Assembly: GCA_027919835.1 (NCBI GenBank)
Contig: JANVFP010000023.1
Location: 1 to 64,000 of the forward strand
Source of the DNA: Lentinula raphanica
Lineage: Eukaryota; Basidiomycota; Agaricomycetes; Agaricales; Omphalotaceae
DNA: 64,000 nucleotides
Reading direction: 5' to 3'
Position 1 is the first letter of the stretch; every line of letters starts with the position of its first letter. Below, piece after piece: positions 20,806 to 32,590 of the stretch. A program made the position numbers and the translations under genes. Below the pieces are notes generated by a model that saw nothing but the letters and a program-made list of their open reading frames with translations, was not told where the DNA came from and searched no databases.

Positions 20806-23525
20806 ATGATACCTCGGCAGGTTCATCGAGGTGCTCGAGTGCTGTGTCCTTACTCTAAAGCCAAGAATTTGTCGCGCAATTTGCAAGAGTCCTTTTCTTC
20901 TTCAAGCCAAACACACACGACTTCGCGAAGCTATGCCACATCCATTACCTATGGAACATCTACAAAACCTCCACAGACAGTAATCGAAAAGGTCGTCGAA
21001 CGCTATGCGGTCGGGCTGTCTCCTGGTCATGCCGTCCAAGCAGGAGACTATGTCATGATTCGCCCAGAACATGTAATGACACACGACAACACTGGTCCTG
21101 TTATATCAAAGTACGTGAAGTGGTTCAACATATATCTTCACGATGGAACTAAGGCGTCATGCTCAAACTAGATTCCAGTCCATCGGCGCAACATCCATCC
21201 ACAACCCCCGTCAACCAGTCTTCACCCTCGACCACGATGTTCAAAATCTGTCTACTGCCAATCTCGCGAAATATTCCAAGATCGAATCCTTCGCCTATCA
21301 GCATGGGATTGACTTTTACCCTGCTGGAAGAGGCATAGGTCATCAAATCCTCATCGAAGAAGGGTATGCATTCCCTTATACACTCACCGTCGCCTCGGAC
21401 TCTCATTCAAATATGTATGGCGGCGTAGGCTGCGTCGGTACACCGATTGTTCGCACAGATGCAGCCGCATTATGGGCCACTGGCAAGACATGGTGGCAAG
21501 TCCCTAGGATGATCAGAGTCGAGTTGAAGGGGAGACTCAGGCCGGGTGTCACAGGGAAAGATGTCATCGTCGCTCTCTGTGGCGCGTTTGGAAAGGACGA
21601 GGTGCTGAATGGCGCTGTGGAATTCTGTGGAGAGGGAGTGGAATATTTGAGTGTGGAGGAAAGATTGACGATCGCGAATATGACGACTGAATGGGGTGCA
21701 TTGGCAGGCGTGTTTCCTGTCGATAATACTTTGGTCGATTACTACGATGGCGTCGTGGACAAACTCGAAAAACGAACGTTCGGAGGACCTCCACCGCCAG
21801 AACACCCGAGGTTGAACCGTGCACGGGTTCAGTCTCTTCGCCAGACACTATCAGCTCCATCAACTACCACTTTTGCCTCAGATCCCTCAGCTTCCTACGC
21901 ACTTCGTTTGACATTCGACCTCTCTTCCCTGGTTCCTCACGTTTCCGGTCCAAATTCCGTCAAAATCGCCACACCCCTTCCGAAGCTGGAGGAGAAGAGC
22001 GTAAAAGTGGACAAGGCGTACCTTGTCTCATGCACAAACTCAAGAGTCGGAGACTTGAAGAGTGCCGCCGATGTTTTCAGAGGCTATGAGACCCCGATGT
22101 CTTTACCTTCTTCTTCTACCTTGGATTCACCAGATGTCACAGTCAAGCACCGTGTTCATCCCTCTGTTCATTTCTACATCGCCGCAGCCTCCTCCGTTGT
22201 CCAAGCGGAATCTCAAGCAAGGGGAGATTGGGATGTTCTGGTTCGTGCAGGAGCGAAAGTCCTGCCAGCTGGATGTGGTCCGTGTATTGGATTGGGAGTG
22301 GGTTTGTTGGAAGAAGGAGAAGGTTAGTGCAATATTCTCTCTGCATTCGTTTATCCCGGAATTGTATGAGCGTCCTACTCATGGAGTATTCCGCAGTCGG
22401 TATTTCTGCAACAAACCGTAACTATAAAGGCAGAATGGGTCACCCTAACGCACAAGCATACCTTGCTTCTCCCGCCGTTGTGGCCGCGAGTGCGGTAAAA
22501 GGATTCATCTGCAGTCCCGACTCGCTGGGACCTCTCCAGAAGGACGGGTTCGAAGCAGTCGCTCCCAAATTCAGCATCGCCGAATCAACCTCCGCGGATT
22601 CCACGTCTACCTCGACCACAACCCCTTCAGAATCAACAACGTTAACAAGCTCAACATCGATAGAAATCATACCACCTTTCCCGACTCAAATTTCTGGCCC
22701 AGTCCTGTTCTTGCCTGCTGATAATGTTTCGACGGACGCTATTTATCCCGGTGGGTATTTTAAGTTGCTAGACAATCCAATCGAGTCATCTGAGCAATTG
22801 ATATATCAGGCAAATACACCTATCAAGATTCCATCACTCGTTCTGAGATGGGTCAGGTAGTGTTAGAAAACTACTCCAAGGACGCTAGTGGGCTATTGCA
22901 ATCCCTGAGAAGTAGTCTTGGGGATCGGTGGGTCCATCCCGCGACGGCGGCGGAATCCTCAACCTCAAGCAGCGAGGCGGCGTCACACGCTTCAAGTACG
23001 GTCACTAGTAGTACGAGCCTATCAGCTCCTCTCTTGATATCGGGATACAACTTTGGTACTGGTTCCTCTCGCGAACAAGCTGCTACGTCTCTTCTCGCCG
23101 CGGGGGTCCCGCTGGTTGTTGCTGGGTCTTTCGGAGACATCTTTAAGGTTGACCTCATTTGATTATTGTGGCTTTAGAAAACTCACTAACTCATGTTTTC
23201 AAACTAGCGCAATGCCATCAACAACGGTCTTATATGCCTCGAATGCCCATCACTTGTCGAATACCTCACCTCGACCTACTCTGCTCGATTGGAAGGAGGT
23301 AAACGAAGCGCGGGTGCAGGTAATGGGATTATGATATCGAACTCTGAAGAACCATCGCTGAACTTGCGGTTGACGGCGAATATGGCTCAAGGTGTCATGA
23401 CGCTTTCTGAAGGACAAAACGAGAGTGAGTTCTCATTCAAAAGTGTGGGTACTAGTGTGCAGGAACTTTGGATATGTGGAGGCTTGGAAGGGCTGGTGTT
23501 GAAGGAGTTGAAGGCTCCTGCGTAG
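20806..23525 (+). CDS. LYS4: Homoaconitase, mitochondrial (lysine biosynthesis)
   Basis: Five exons: 20806-21110, 21172-22322, 22397-22750, 22810-23147 and 23208-23525 (821 aa). Homoaconitase converts homocitrate to homoisocitrate in the alpha-aminoadipate lysine pathway of fungal mitochondria. The N-terminal stretch is rich in Arg and Ser and suits an import signal. Aconitase-family features: [25 protein letters not shown], the cluster cysteines in [11 protein letters not shown] and [25 protein letters not shown], and the swivel domain with [37 protein letters not shown] and [15 protein letters not shown], the last typical of homoaconitase rather than aconitase. Intron 3 (22751-22809) is needed to join IYPG to KYTYQ. 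A Ser/Thr-only insert (about 550-580) lies between the core and swivel domains. Confidence 0.95.
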
Positions 23526-23872
23526 TATAGGATTAGGATGTGTTTTTGATCTGTTACATGCTAGCTAGCCTGGCTGGCCGTCTGTACAAAAAAAGAGTAA
23601 ACTTGTTGTGAATCACACGCCAGCTGCTCCTGAGGTTCATTAATCAATATGAAAGCATTGCCAAACTTCTTCAAGCACAGTTTCTGAAGTAAGGTAGAGG
23701 TATAGCATTCATCTAAGAATGGAACGGGGAAAGGACTGCCAACAACTTTTTACTCTTCGTTGAACTATCAGACTGGCTAGCGAGGCTACAAGAAAATTCA
23801 TAACTCTCTGAAAACACCTTATATTGAGCTCAATTTGGGTCCATATAATGGTATGCTTACTTTGTATAGCCT
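23526..23872. other. Intergenic region with copies of dispersed repeats
   Basis: 23750-23787 is the reverse complement of 30301-30338 with one mismatch in 38 bp. The piece at about 23575-23610 resembles 20560-20600. No gene seen. Confidence 0.6.
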
Positions 23873-24676
23873 CTATATCCAAAGGTCCCACTTGCTAGGT
23901 CGGCCCACTTCCCGGCAGGCATCCAATATCTTGTCATTCAATGCTCTGACGGTGTTCTGCCATATTTCCATATCCCCAAGTTTGTTGGCGTGCAATACAC
24001 CGTCCTGATACAGACGGTAGTACATTGAGTACAGAAGCGCGATTGGTGTCTGCGAGGCCCCGTTGCTCTTGGCGAACGCTGGTATATCTGAGAACATCTT
24101 TCGCATATAGACGGCCTTTTGATTAACGCTGTCAAAGGAGCACTCGAAACCCAAGTGGATGAGCGACTTGTAATCTCCGTTTGGTTTTTGTGGTCGACGA
24201 ACATGTACCAGGATCAACTGTCCAGACTCTCCTGGGACGACCTTAAAACCGTCGACGCCAATGAACAACGCAAAAGTGTCACCAGGAGTGAACGTTGTGG
24301 TGTCTACGTCGGTTTCCAACCGGCCGTTCGTCCCCATCCACATGAAAGTCACAGCGAGCTTCCTATAGAACCCTATGGATAGTAATGAGAGGATACCAGG
24401 CAAGTATGATGAACCAGCTTACTAGTATCATCCGGCATCCAGTTAGGATCGATAGATATGATGATTGGGAACGGGGACGTTGGGAACGAGGGCGTTGGGA
24501 GTGAGAGCGTGGACCCCTTTGGAGGCGGTGAATTTCTTGTAGATTGGGGTATCGAAACTATTATAATATGGATCATAGACTGGGGCATTTTCGTTGATTG
24601 GCAAGGGTGACACAGATTCGAAAAGGCTCGCGAAAAGGATCGATGAGGCAAATATCGTGAACGGTTTGAGAAGCAT
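23873..24676 (-). pseudogene. Secreted protein, unidentified; frame broken by one base
   Basis: The first exon starts at 24676 with a signal peptide (MLLKPFTIFASSILFASLF, then Pro-rich). Its frame runs into a stop at about 24445, whereas the sequence just before the strong donor GTAAGC at 24422 is open in the next frame (SIDPNWMPDDT). One base too many in the GGG at 24467-24469 would reconcile them. The second exon, 23873-24372, begins RFYRKLAVTFMWMG and contains TFTPGDTFALFIGVDGF and a helical C-terminal half ending PSKWDLWI. No family recognised. Either a recently broken gene or a consensus error; the rest has no further stops. It is convergent with LYS4. Confidence 0.5.
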
Positions 24677-25087
24677 TTTCGAAATTGGGAAATGAAGCGC
24701 TTGAGATTAAGATGAGTGAGGACAGACAGATAGAGGTAAGCAGGCCAGTTACTGTATGAGTTGATGATGTATGCTTTGTGAGTTTTGTCTGACCTGCAGA
24801 TCTTCACTCGTCGTCGTCGTCGCTCGCAGAGTTACGATTGAAGCTGAACGCACGGTTTCTGATTTAATCCCTCAGCCAGATATTCACACGGTCACATTAT
24901 TATTATTACTTAATAGACGCCGGCAGCGGTAGACCACTAAGCGCCCGTCAGTGATTTCTTGCGACTTTTCCAATTTCAATGGCTCGAAGTTGAACATGAG
25001 AATTAATTCTGACCAATCCATTTCCTCACTCCCATGACCGTTCTGCAACTCAACTGCTAATCACCACAAACTAGCTTCCCAGTTAAA
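24677..25087. other. Divergent promoter region
   Basis: Separates the minus-strand secreted gene from carboxypeptidase S. Contains a GTCGTCGTCGTCG run near 24805 and a TTATTATTATTA run near 24897. No coding signal. Confidence 0.5.
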
Positions 25088-27509
25088 ATGCTACTTCGAG
25101 AAAAACAGTTCCCAATTTTTACACCTTCCACAAATTCAACCCATGAATCAAATTCGATAACTCGTTACCTGACGCTCGCTCTCAAGTTCCTTTCTGGTTT
25201 ATTCCTAGGATTTATTGGAGCAAACCTTGTTCTTTTCTTTGGTCGATCCGTGCTTCAGTTCGGGACGAAGTTTGAATTGTTCACCACTGGTCTCGCTACC
25301 CTTCACAATCAAGATGTCGTCGTTGCGAAAGTTTGTCCTCAAACTGACGCTCTCTATCCTCAAAACGCCAAGAACACAGGCACCTGGACTCAGTTTGGAG
25401 ATTTGTTGGAGACAGATACTTTCAAAACGTTGGCTATCGACAAGTTGAGCGGGCTGATACAGATTCCGTAAATATTTTTTCCTGCATCATATCTTACTTC
25501 TTGCTCAAAGCCGCGACGATCACGATTAGATCAGAATCCTACGATAACATGCCCCCGCCAGGCGAAGACCCACGATGGGAGACCATGGGACAAGTTCATG
25601 ATTACTTGGCTGTCGCGTTCCCGCTGATGTTCGTACTTTTGCATCTTTCACGTTCATATTCACTCACAATTCCATTTCAGTCACTCGACGTTATCCCTCG
25701 CAAAAGTCAACACCTACGGTCTTATCTACGAATGGACCGGCTCCGATACCTCTCTCAAGCCCTACCTTCTCGCTGCACACCAAGACGTTGTGCCCGTCAA
25801 CCCCGAAACGCTCGATACTTGGACTTATCCACCTTATTCTGGCTTCTATGATGAGAAGACCGGTTTGATCTGGGGTAGAGGAGCTTCGGATGACAAAGCT
25901 AGTTTGGCTGGGATCATGCTGACGTTGGAGACGTTGATTGAGAAGGGCTGGACGCCGACGAGGACGATAGTGCTGGCTTTTGGGTTCGATGAGGAGGCTA
26001 GTGGGATTCATGTCAGTTTGTCGTAAAAATATTGGCGATCAGTAATTGACGGGTTGGTTTCATCCAGGGAGCGAAGACTCTTGGAATAGCCTTAGAAGAG
26101 ATCTATGGTCGGGATGGGCTTGCGTTCATTGTAGACGAAGGAGGCAAGTGTCACTGGTCATTCTATGTTAGAGACGAGACTGATGGAATCCAATTCGATA
26201 GGAGGGTTCAAAGACGTCTATGGAACTATATTCGCTACACCTGGGGTGGCAGAGAAGGGCCACGCTGATATCATGGTCGAAGTCACTTCTCCAGGTGGTC
26301 ATTCAAGTATTCCCCCAGTTCATACGGTTTGTACTCACTCTTTTGGTATCAAATTTTCGCTTAGTTGTATTTCATTAACAGACCATTGGCTACCTTGCTT
26401 CCATCATCACCGAACTGGAGAACAACCCATTCCCAGTTGAGCTGGTATGTCTAACTCACTGAACCCCGTTTCTTTATTTTTACATCCTTACCATCAAATC
26501 TACTTCCTCTTCAAACCAGGCGCGTAACACCGTACCCCACGACACCCTGCTCTGCTATGCTTCTCACGGACGCGACATACCCCGCTCGCTCAAACACGCG
26601 ATATTCAAATCCACTCGTTCCGACGCGGCTTTGCGTAAAGTTGACGACATGTTCGTGTTGAAGGACCGTTGGTATTCCAGTCTCGTCGGAACCACACAAG
26701 CAGTGGATATGGTGTCTGGAGGTGTCAAGGCTAATGCTCTGCCCGAGAGCGCGTACGCGGTTGTTAACCACAGGATTAATACTCTTAGGTATGTATTGGC
26801 GACTCTCAAATCTCAGTCGAATATCGGTCTTTCTGGAAATTAACGCGTTTCTTCACTGCAGCTCTGTGAACGAAACCGCTGCACACGATACGAAAACCAT
26901 CACGACCGTCGCTCGAGCCTTCAACCTCACTCTCAAAGCATTCGGAGAAGACGTCCTAACAGCATCCGCTTACGCCCCTTTCGAACCCAAAGGCCACATC
27001 GAACTCTCCCAAGCATTCAACCACGAACTCGAACCTGCCCCCGGACGCCTACGTGGGGAAAAGATAGCGAGCCTTGGGAGTTCTTGAGCGGAACGATCAA
27101 AGCGACGTATGAAGCCCATCGGGAGTTGAAAGGCGAGGAGAATCAGAGTGTCGTTGTAAGTCCGGGGATGTCGACTGGGAATACGGGTGAATCGTTCTTT
27201 GCTCCCTTTGATTTTCGACGGTTTACTGAAGCACTGGATGGGGAAAATTTTCAGACACGAAATATTACTGGAATCTCACTCGTCATATCTTTCGATACAA
27301 TCATAAGAACGGTGCTTATGGAGGGGACATTGCGACTGGTGTGCATACGGTGAATGAGAGTGAGTCTTGGCTGTGTTTCTTCGATCTTCAATGTTGTTGT
27401 GGGTGGGTACTGAACATGCCTTTCAGACATTCCGCTCGACCATTACATCGAGATGATCCGGTTCTTCTCAACACTGATTTTGAACGCGGACGAAGCAGAA
27501 GGTTTCTGA
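25088..27509 (+). pseudogene. CPS1: Carboxypeptidase S (M20 metallopeptidase), one-base frameshift near the 3' end
   Basis: Ten exons: 25088-25467, 25530-25628, 25681-26011, 26068-26143, 26202-26326, 26382-26444, 26520-26788, 26862-27186, 27255-27359 and 27427-27509. The product is a vacuolar Gly-X carboxypeptidase with an N-terminal membrane anchor (TLALKFLSGLFLGFIGANLV). M20 metal and catalytic residues are present: AAHQDVVPV, WGRGASDDK, DEEASG, a second EGG block, and ATPGVAEKG...SPGGHSS for dimerisation and substrate. Intron 4 uses GC-AG (donor GCAAGT at 26144). In exon 8 the frame breaks in the C5 run at 27038-27042; with six C the frame would continue PRTPTWG through EPWEFLSGTIKATYEAHR to the normal end DHYIEMIRFF...EGF. 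All else is intact, so this is either a very recent mutation or a sequencing indel. Confidence 0.85.
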
Positions 27510-28401
27510 GTGGCGTTAGATCTAGAATTGGTGTAACGCGATAGTCGTTGTGTAGGAGCCGTGGTTGGTGCAAGTAGGTGTTATAGAATGAGTGAGGTAA
27601 CAGTCTCTTAACGTTGCTATTAGTAGTACGCAAGTGTGTCTCCTCGAACTCATCCTTTCAGAACCTATTTTGTGTCGAATCAGAATCCTCAAGCGTTCAA
27701 GTTGCGCGTGTCAGGAAACCGGACACGAAATATGAATTCCAGCAGTATCATCTTGAATCGTTATCATTCCACTTTGTTCTAAGGGATGCGATGGAGACCT
27801 CACTGACGGCCTTGCCCTAGGGTAGCCTAGGACTCACTTCAACTCTGGCGATGAAAGTTGATCTAAGTTTGAGGGAGAGATCCGACGGAGGCCTTTACTC
27901 ACAGCCTTGCGCCAGTACTGGAAGTTCACATATCGAGGAAGATGCTTACTATGTGAGTAATTTTCCGGACTCCTATGTTTCTGAGAGCAGATAGTACAAG
28001 GAAAAGGAATGAATGAATGAATAATATGCGCAAGGTGCACAAGATAACGCATTGGCACTCAGGCAGGAGAAACGAGCTTGCCACTTGGGTTTCGAGTCCC
28101 GACTCTCAACCAATTTGGACGATGTCCCGTCGGTCAAATGATACCCCACGGAGATACATATGTAACAATCGTTAATACGAACAACGACGCTGTGCATCTC
28201 CCTCAACCTCTTTCTCGTCTATCACCTGGACATCCATACTTCAGTGTTCAGTGCCAGACTTGCTTTTCCCCCAAACCAAATCCAACACCCAAGATTTGCT
28301 GGTCAAATCTAAAGAACCCTGTAGGTGACTCCACCATTATTCTGAGAGCGATAAGTTTACTCACTTGGAACTTACAAGTCTGCTTCAACGCTTCACCTAC
28401 T
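27510..28401. other. Left part of tandem duplication, copy A (upstream region)
   Basis: From about 27640 the sequence corresponds to that after about 30105. The stretch 28110-28340 is clearly similar to 30905-31145, including CAAGATTTGCTGGTCAAATC and AAGAACCCTGTAGGTGA. It is the presumed promoter and 5' UTR of the copy A secreted gene. GTAGGTGA may be a 5' UTR intron donor. No separate gene. Confidence 0.6.
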
Positions 28402-29549
28402 ATGCACTTGTTCCGAGTTTTTACGTGCCATGCGCTTGCGACCAGCATGCTTATCCTTTCGATGATTTCTGCTGCGCCGATTTCTACTTCTTGGCAACCA
28501 CCCGAGTCGAAGGAAAGACTGTTCTCAGAATTCTCAGTGGCAGAGGTAGATGAGGCAGAAGAGTCTCCAAAACGACCGCGAGGGTCATACAAATATGTGA
28601 GTATACACCCCACCTGTGTTTTATCTCAACAGTTACACTAAGCAGACCGCGTTTTGTAGCATGATCATGCAAGTGAGCGTTCAATTTCAATCCCAATTCA
28701 ATGATGACTTCCACAATACTCTAATTACTGCTTCTGATAGATGGTTCGAAGGCGCCACTCAGAAAATACTACATTGTTGTCTGCCCTCAGTCCAAGCAGA
28801 AGGTCGAAAGTGAGCAATACAGCGATCCAAAGGCGACCTGGACAGTGGGCTTCGTACAAGCTGAGAAAGAGTCAGATCTTTCTGGCAAAATCTTGTGTGG
28901 CTATCGAACGGTTCAAACCCAGCCGCCGGCGAAGCCCTTCGCAGGCGAGTGGGAATTTGTGGTCGACAAAAACCAACCCCGTAAAACCGGCTTGTGCCAA
29001 GCAGTCGCGAACATATCAAAAACCAAGAAGCACCCGTGTCTCATCATTGGAGTTGCGACAATGACAGTGGTTACACTGCAGAAACAGATTAATCCGAAGG
29101 TGTACGACGCCGTTATCAAACATCATTCTGACAAACTTCCCAACCTCGTCTCCGTTTACCAATACCTTATTCACCTCGAGAAGGTGTTGAAGGAGCCCAG
29201 CCTAAAGGATATCAATAAATACCCGCTCGTTACCAACCTCGAATTCGACATCTCTGACTCGTCGGAATTTATGAAGGCTTTCAGAAAGATGATTCTCGTG
29301 AAGGGTTCCGCGGCGGGGTTCCAACTGAATTCAAGTCATCCATGGGAATTGGATCTATACAACAGGATTGAGAAGGAAAAGCTCGAAGTTCCTGACATGG
29401 TCAAAGATCAGAACAAGAAGGAAATGGAGATCCGCGAAAACTTCGCCAAAAAGTTTCGTGAACAGCAATGGGAGGCGTTTCTGAAAGCGCACCCGCTCGC
29501 ACCCGAGAATCAGGATGCCGGGAATTGGACCTCAGGGACAGCTAGATGA
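28402..29549 (+). CDS. Predicted secreted protein, tandem paralog A, unknown function
   Basis: Three exons: 28402-28596, 28660-28672 (13 nt) and 28741-29549, phase-consistent, giving 338 aa. The N-terminus is a signal peptide (MHLFRVFTCHALATSMLILS, then MISAAPIS). The mature part starts with an acidic/basic low-complexity segment, then YYIVVCPQSKQK. A Trp/Gly region of about 120 aa leads to the best-conserved block, KHHSDKLPNLVSVYQYLIHL, then LVTNLEFDISDSSEFMKAF, and a charged helical C-terminus. One paralog lies 2.8 kb downstream. Membership of a known family was not recognised; lineage-specific secreted proteins like this are often candidate effectors, but that is inference. The 13-nt middle exon is absent from paralog B. 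Confidence 0.75.
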
Positions 29550-29869
29550 TGAAGAACTTTGCGGCTACATGTGACTTTTCTCGGGTAAGGTCTCGATTTT
29601 TTATGTCAATCTACTACGCCGGCTCACGTCTCCTTTTTATATGACCGTCGTTGAACGCTGTGTATAGCTTGTAGTATCGATCCTTATCTGGTCTTGGGTG
29701 AAGAACTTTTTGGCTACTTGTAACTTCATTCCTCTGGTAAGTCTTTCGAATGTCAATTTACTTTGGCGACTCACGTCTCCATCCTAGTACTGAGATTTTT
29801 TATTTATTTGACCGCCGTTGGACGCTATGTGGCTTGTAATGTATACCAGATAGTATCAATCCGTATTGT

Positions 29870-30105
29870 TTCCGCCACTTTTTCTTTATGGTCCACCGAG
29901 ATGATTTTACTTTCGCTCGACTTTCAAACTTCAAGAAGCTCTCAGTGAAAATTTGAATGCAAGTGATCTCTTCAAATGAGCTTTCTTTGGCTTCATTCCA
30001 CTCTCATAGAGCACAACTCGAAGGCAATCGCAAACTACGAATCTTCAACGAGGTCCTAGAGAATTCTGACCTCGGATATCACGGATTTCAGCAAGGCGTC
30101 TCCGT
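29870..30105 (+). pseudogene. Decayed copy of VPS34 exons 1-2
   Basis: The sequence aligns with the start of VPS34 at 32580-32797. It keeps CCACTTTTTCTTTATGG, the exon 1 residues HRDDFTFARLS, a GC-type donor (GAATGCAAGT), the intron tail, and exon 2 words such as TCGAAGGCAATCGCAAAC and GTCCTAGAGAATTCTGACCT. An in-frame TGA falls at the end of exon 1 and the rest of VPS34 is missing, so it cannot make the kinase. It is a by-product of the tandem duplication and might still hold a promoter. Confidence 0.82.
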
Positions 30106-31196
30106 GAGCTCATCCTTTTAGCAACATTTCATCGAAACCTCCAACGTACTTGAAGTGGTGCGCGCGCGAAAGAACTTCCATACCAAATGGCACGCATCCA
30201 AATCTTGAGCAATCTCCGAGTTCTCATGCAGACTTAATGCCACAGCAAGTAAGCTCTGGTTGAATCGCTATCATCCAAATTAACTCTGAGGGATGCAATT
30301 AGCCTCGCTAGCCAATCTGATAGTTCAACGAAGAGTAAACGCGTTCGTTGAATAACAGGATGCAATGAGTACCCTTGAGTACCTCACTCACAGCCTTGGT
30401 CAACCTAGGGCTGCTTTGCATTCAATGCTCCAAATATTGCTTGATTTTCTACATTTCGGATGGCTAAAAACTCGGAGATCTTAGTCAGTAATAATTGTTT
30501 TCGCATTCCAGCACGGATGTCCAAGACATGGAATCTATTCAGATCTATTCCCGCACAATTCGTAAACCAGTGCATAAAGCTAGAGCCCAGAGTACATGCT
30601 GGTACATGGGCATTGGGCACTGATCGGGCAATGGCCCATGGGAGGACAGGGCAATGCGAGTTGCTTATGAGGATCAAGATATCAAAGATCCGACGGATCT
30701 TTCACTCACAGCCTTTCGCAAGTTCACAAATCGAAGAAGACGCAGGGAGGCTTGCATTGTTATACTGTTCCAGACTCCTTTCAAGTTTTTGGAAGCAGCT
30801 ACAGAAGGATACAGATTCGTGGAGAAAACATCAAACTGATGCGCTGGTTGGAGCAATGAGGTCGGGGAGATATGCTCTCGAGTCTCGGATGATTATCGAT
30901 GATGTCCCGGCGTCGGTCAAACGGTGGCCCACGGAGATGTGTAACAATTGTTGATACGAACAACGACGCGGCGGCTCATGATATATTCCCTCTGCTCCAT
31001 TCCCAATTTCCCTTCCCATCCCCCATCTGCCAACATTCGTACTACTCCTGTGCTCAAAGGTGCTCAGACTTGCCTTCCCCCAAACCAAATTCAACACACA
31101 AGATTTGCTGGTCAAATCTAAAGAACCCTGTAGGTGACACCTTTGCTCTGCGAGTGATGAGTTTACTCACTTGAAATCCTGAAGCCTGCTTCACCT
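30106..31196. other. Copy B upstream region with unique insert
   Basis: Contains the start of duplication copy B, then about 500 bp (30340-30890) without a clear counterpart in copy A, then the shared upstream block (30905-31145) of the secreted gene. 30301-30338 is an inverted near-identical copy of 23750-23787. No coding feature supported. Confidence 0.5.
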
Positions 31197-32264
31197 ATGC
31201 ATTTGTGTCGAATTTTTACGTGGCACTTGTTTGTGGCCAACATACTTATCCTTTCGATGATTTCTGCTGCGCCGATTGCATCCCCGCCCACTTCTCAACT
31301 ACCCTCCGAGGAGTTCGAGTCGAAGAAACGACCATTCTCGAAATCCTCAGTGGTCATGCCGGGCAGGCCCTCAAAAAAACAGCGAGCATGTGAGCGTTCA
31401 ATGATTCTGGTCATGATTTCAATTTGCATGCACAACGCTCTGATGACTGCTTCTCTTTTGACAGCTGACCCACACACACCCAAAAATTACTACATTATTG
31501 TCACCCCTCGCGGGGGACGGCAGGGGACTCCGACAGTTGAAAAGAAGCAAGCCGGTGATCCAATGGAGGTGATCTGGACAGCGGGCTTGGTTCCAGTTGA
31601 GAATGAGTCAGATCTTGGTTCCAAAAAATTCTATGGCTATCAAACCCAATGGCAGTCCCCAGCCCAGTGGACGATTGCGAGAACGGAGAAGCAAAGGAGC
31701 CTGTATGGAGCAAGCGTCCACATATCGAAGAAGACAGAGTACCCACCTATCATCATTGGAACTGCGACAATGACAGAGATTGCACTTAATAAAAAGATCA
31801 CTCCAGAAGTGCACGAAGCCGTGATCAAACATCATTCTGACAAACTCCCCAACCTCGTCTCCATCTACCAATACCTAATTCACCTCGAGGGAGTGCTGAA
31901 GAAGTTCAGCACAAATGCAATCGATACACACGCGGTGGGTACCGATAACAATCAACAATCGAGCGTTACCGATATCGATAAACGCCCGCTCGTTACCAAC
32001 CTCGTTTTCGACATCTCTGACTCGTCGAAGTTTATGAAGGCTTTCAAAGAGATGATTGAGAAGAAGTCGTCTGCTGCGGGCTTCCAACTGAATCCAAGTT
32101 ATCCATGGGAAATGGATTTATACGACAGGATTGGGACGGGAAAGCTCACAGTTCCTGAGATGGTCAAGGAGGAGAACAAGAAGGAGATGGAGATCCGGAG
32201 GAAGTATTTGAGCCCGCTCGACCCCGAAAACCAGGACGCCGAGGATTGGGATTTGGAATGGTGA
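31197..32264 (+). CDS. Predicted secreted protein, tandem paralog B, unknown function
   Basis: Two exons, 31197-31389 and 31465-32264 (330 aa); the donor lies in GCATGTGAGC and phases match. A signal peptide (MHLCRIFTWHLFVANILILS, then MISAAPIA) is followed by a low-complexity segment (PSKKQRA) and YYIIVTPRGG. The C-terminal half matches paralog A closely: KHHSDKLPNLVSIYQYLIHL, LVTNLVFDISDSSKFMKAF, GFQLNPSYPWEMDLYDRI. Compared with A it has an insertion after the conserved helix (about 20 residues, DTHAVGTDNNQQS), lacks the 13-nt exon and has a shorter tail. The middle region is much more diverged than the C-terminal block. It lies directly upstream of VPS34 on the same strand. Function unknown. 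Confidence 0.78.
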   Translation: MHLCRIFTWHLFVANILILSMISAAPIASPPTSQLPSEEFESKKRPFSKSSVVMPGRPSKKQRACERSMILVMISICMHNALMTASLLTADPHTPKNYYIIVTPRGGRQGTPTVEKKQAGDPMEVIWTAGLVPVENESDLGSKKFYGYQTQWQSPAQWTIARTEKQRSLYGASVHISKKTEYPPIIIGTATMTEIALNKKITPEVHEAVIKHHSDKLPNLVSIYQYLIHLEGVLKKFSTNAIDTHAVGTDNNQQSSVTDIDKRPLVTNLVFDISDSSKFMKAFKEMIEKKSSAAGFQLNPSYPWEMDLYDRIGTGKLTVPEMVKEENKKEMEIRRKYLSPLDPENQDAEDWDLEW

Positions 32265-32590
32265 AGAACTTAGCGGCTAATACTTGCAGTGACTCCATTT
32301 CTTTGGTGAGTCTTTCTAATGTCGATTTACCGACTCGTCCGAATCTCACGTCTCCTTCCCAGTATTGTCGTTCGACGCTGTGTACAGCTTGTATAGTAGT
32401 AGACTTATCTTATGAGTCTTCCAAGTCTCACAAATCGTTATATTGTGCAAGTTGGAGAGTAGCAGTTAGTAGTCTCCCGTATGCAAGACAAGCCTCTTGC
32501 AGCCTCTTGCTTGAGCAGTACTACATAGTAGGGCCTGTTCGGCAAATCCCACTATGCCCGCTTGAATAGATTGAGCGCCACTTTTTCTTT

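Noticed and set aside
22751..22860. Apparent premature stop in homoaconitase after VLRWVR
   Set aside because: A 59-bp intron (22751-22809) restores the family sequence IYPGKYTYQ, so the gene is intact.
28078..28340. Coding exon upstream of secreted gene A (contains SPKPNPTPKICWSNLKNP)
   Set aside because: The block is conserved in copy B, but the frame is not maintained over its length and the signal peptide starts downstream. More likely promoter or 5' UTR.
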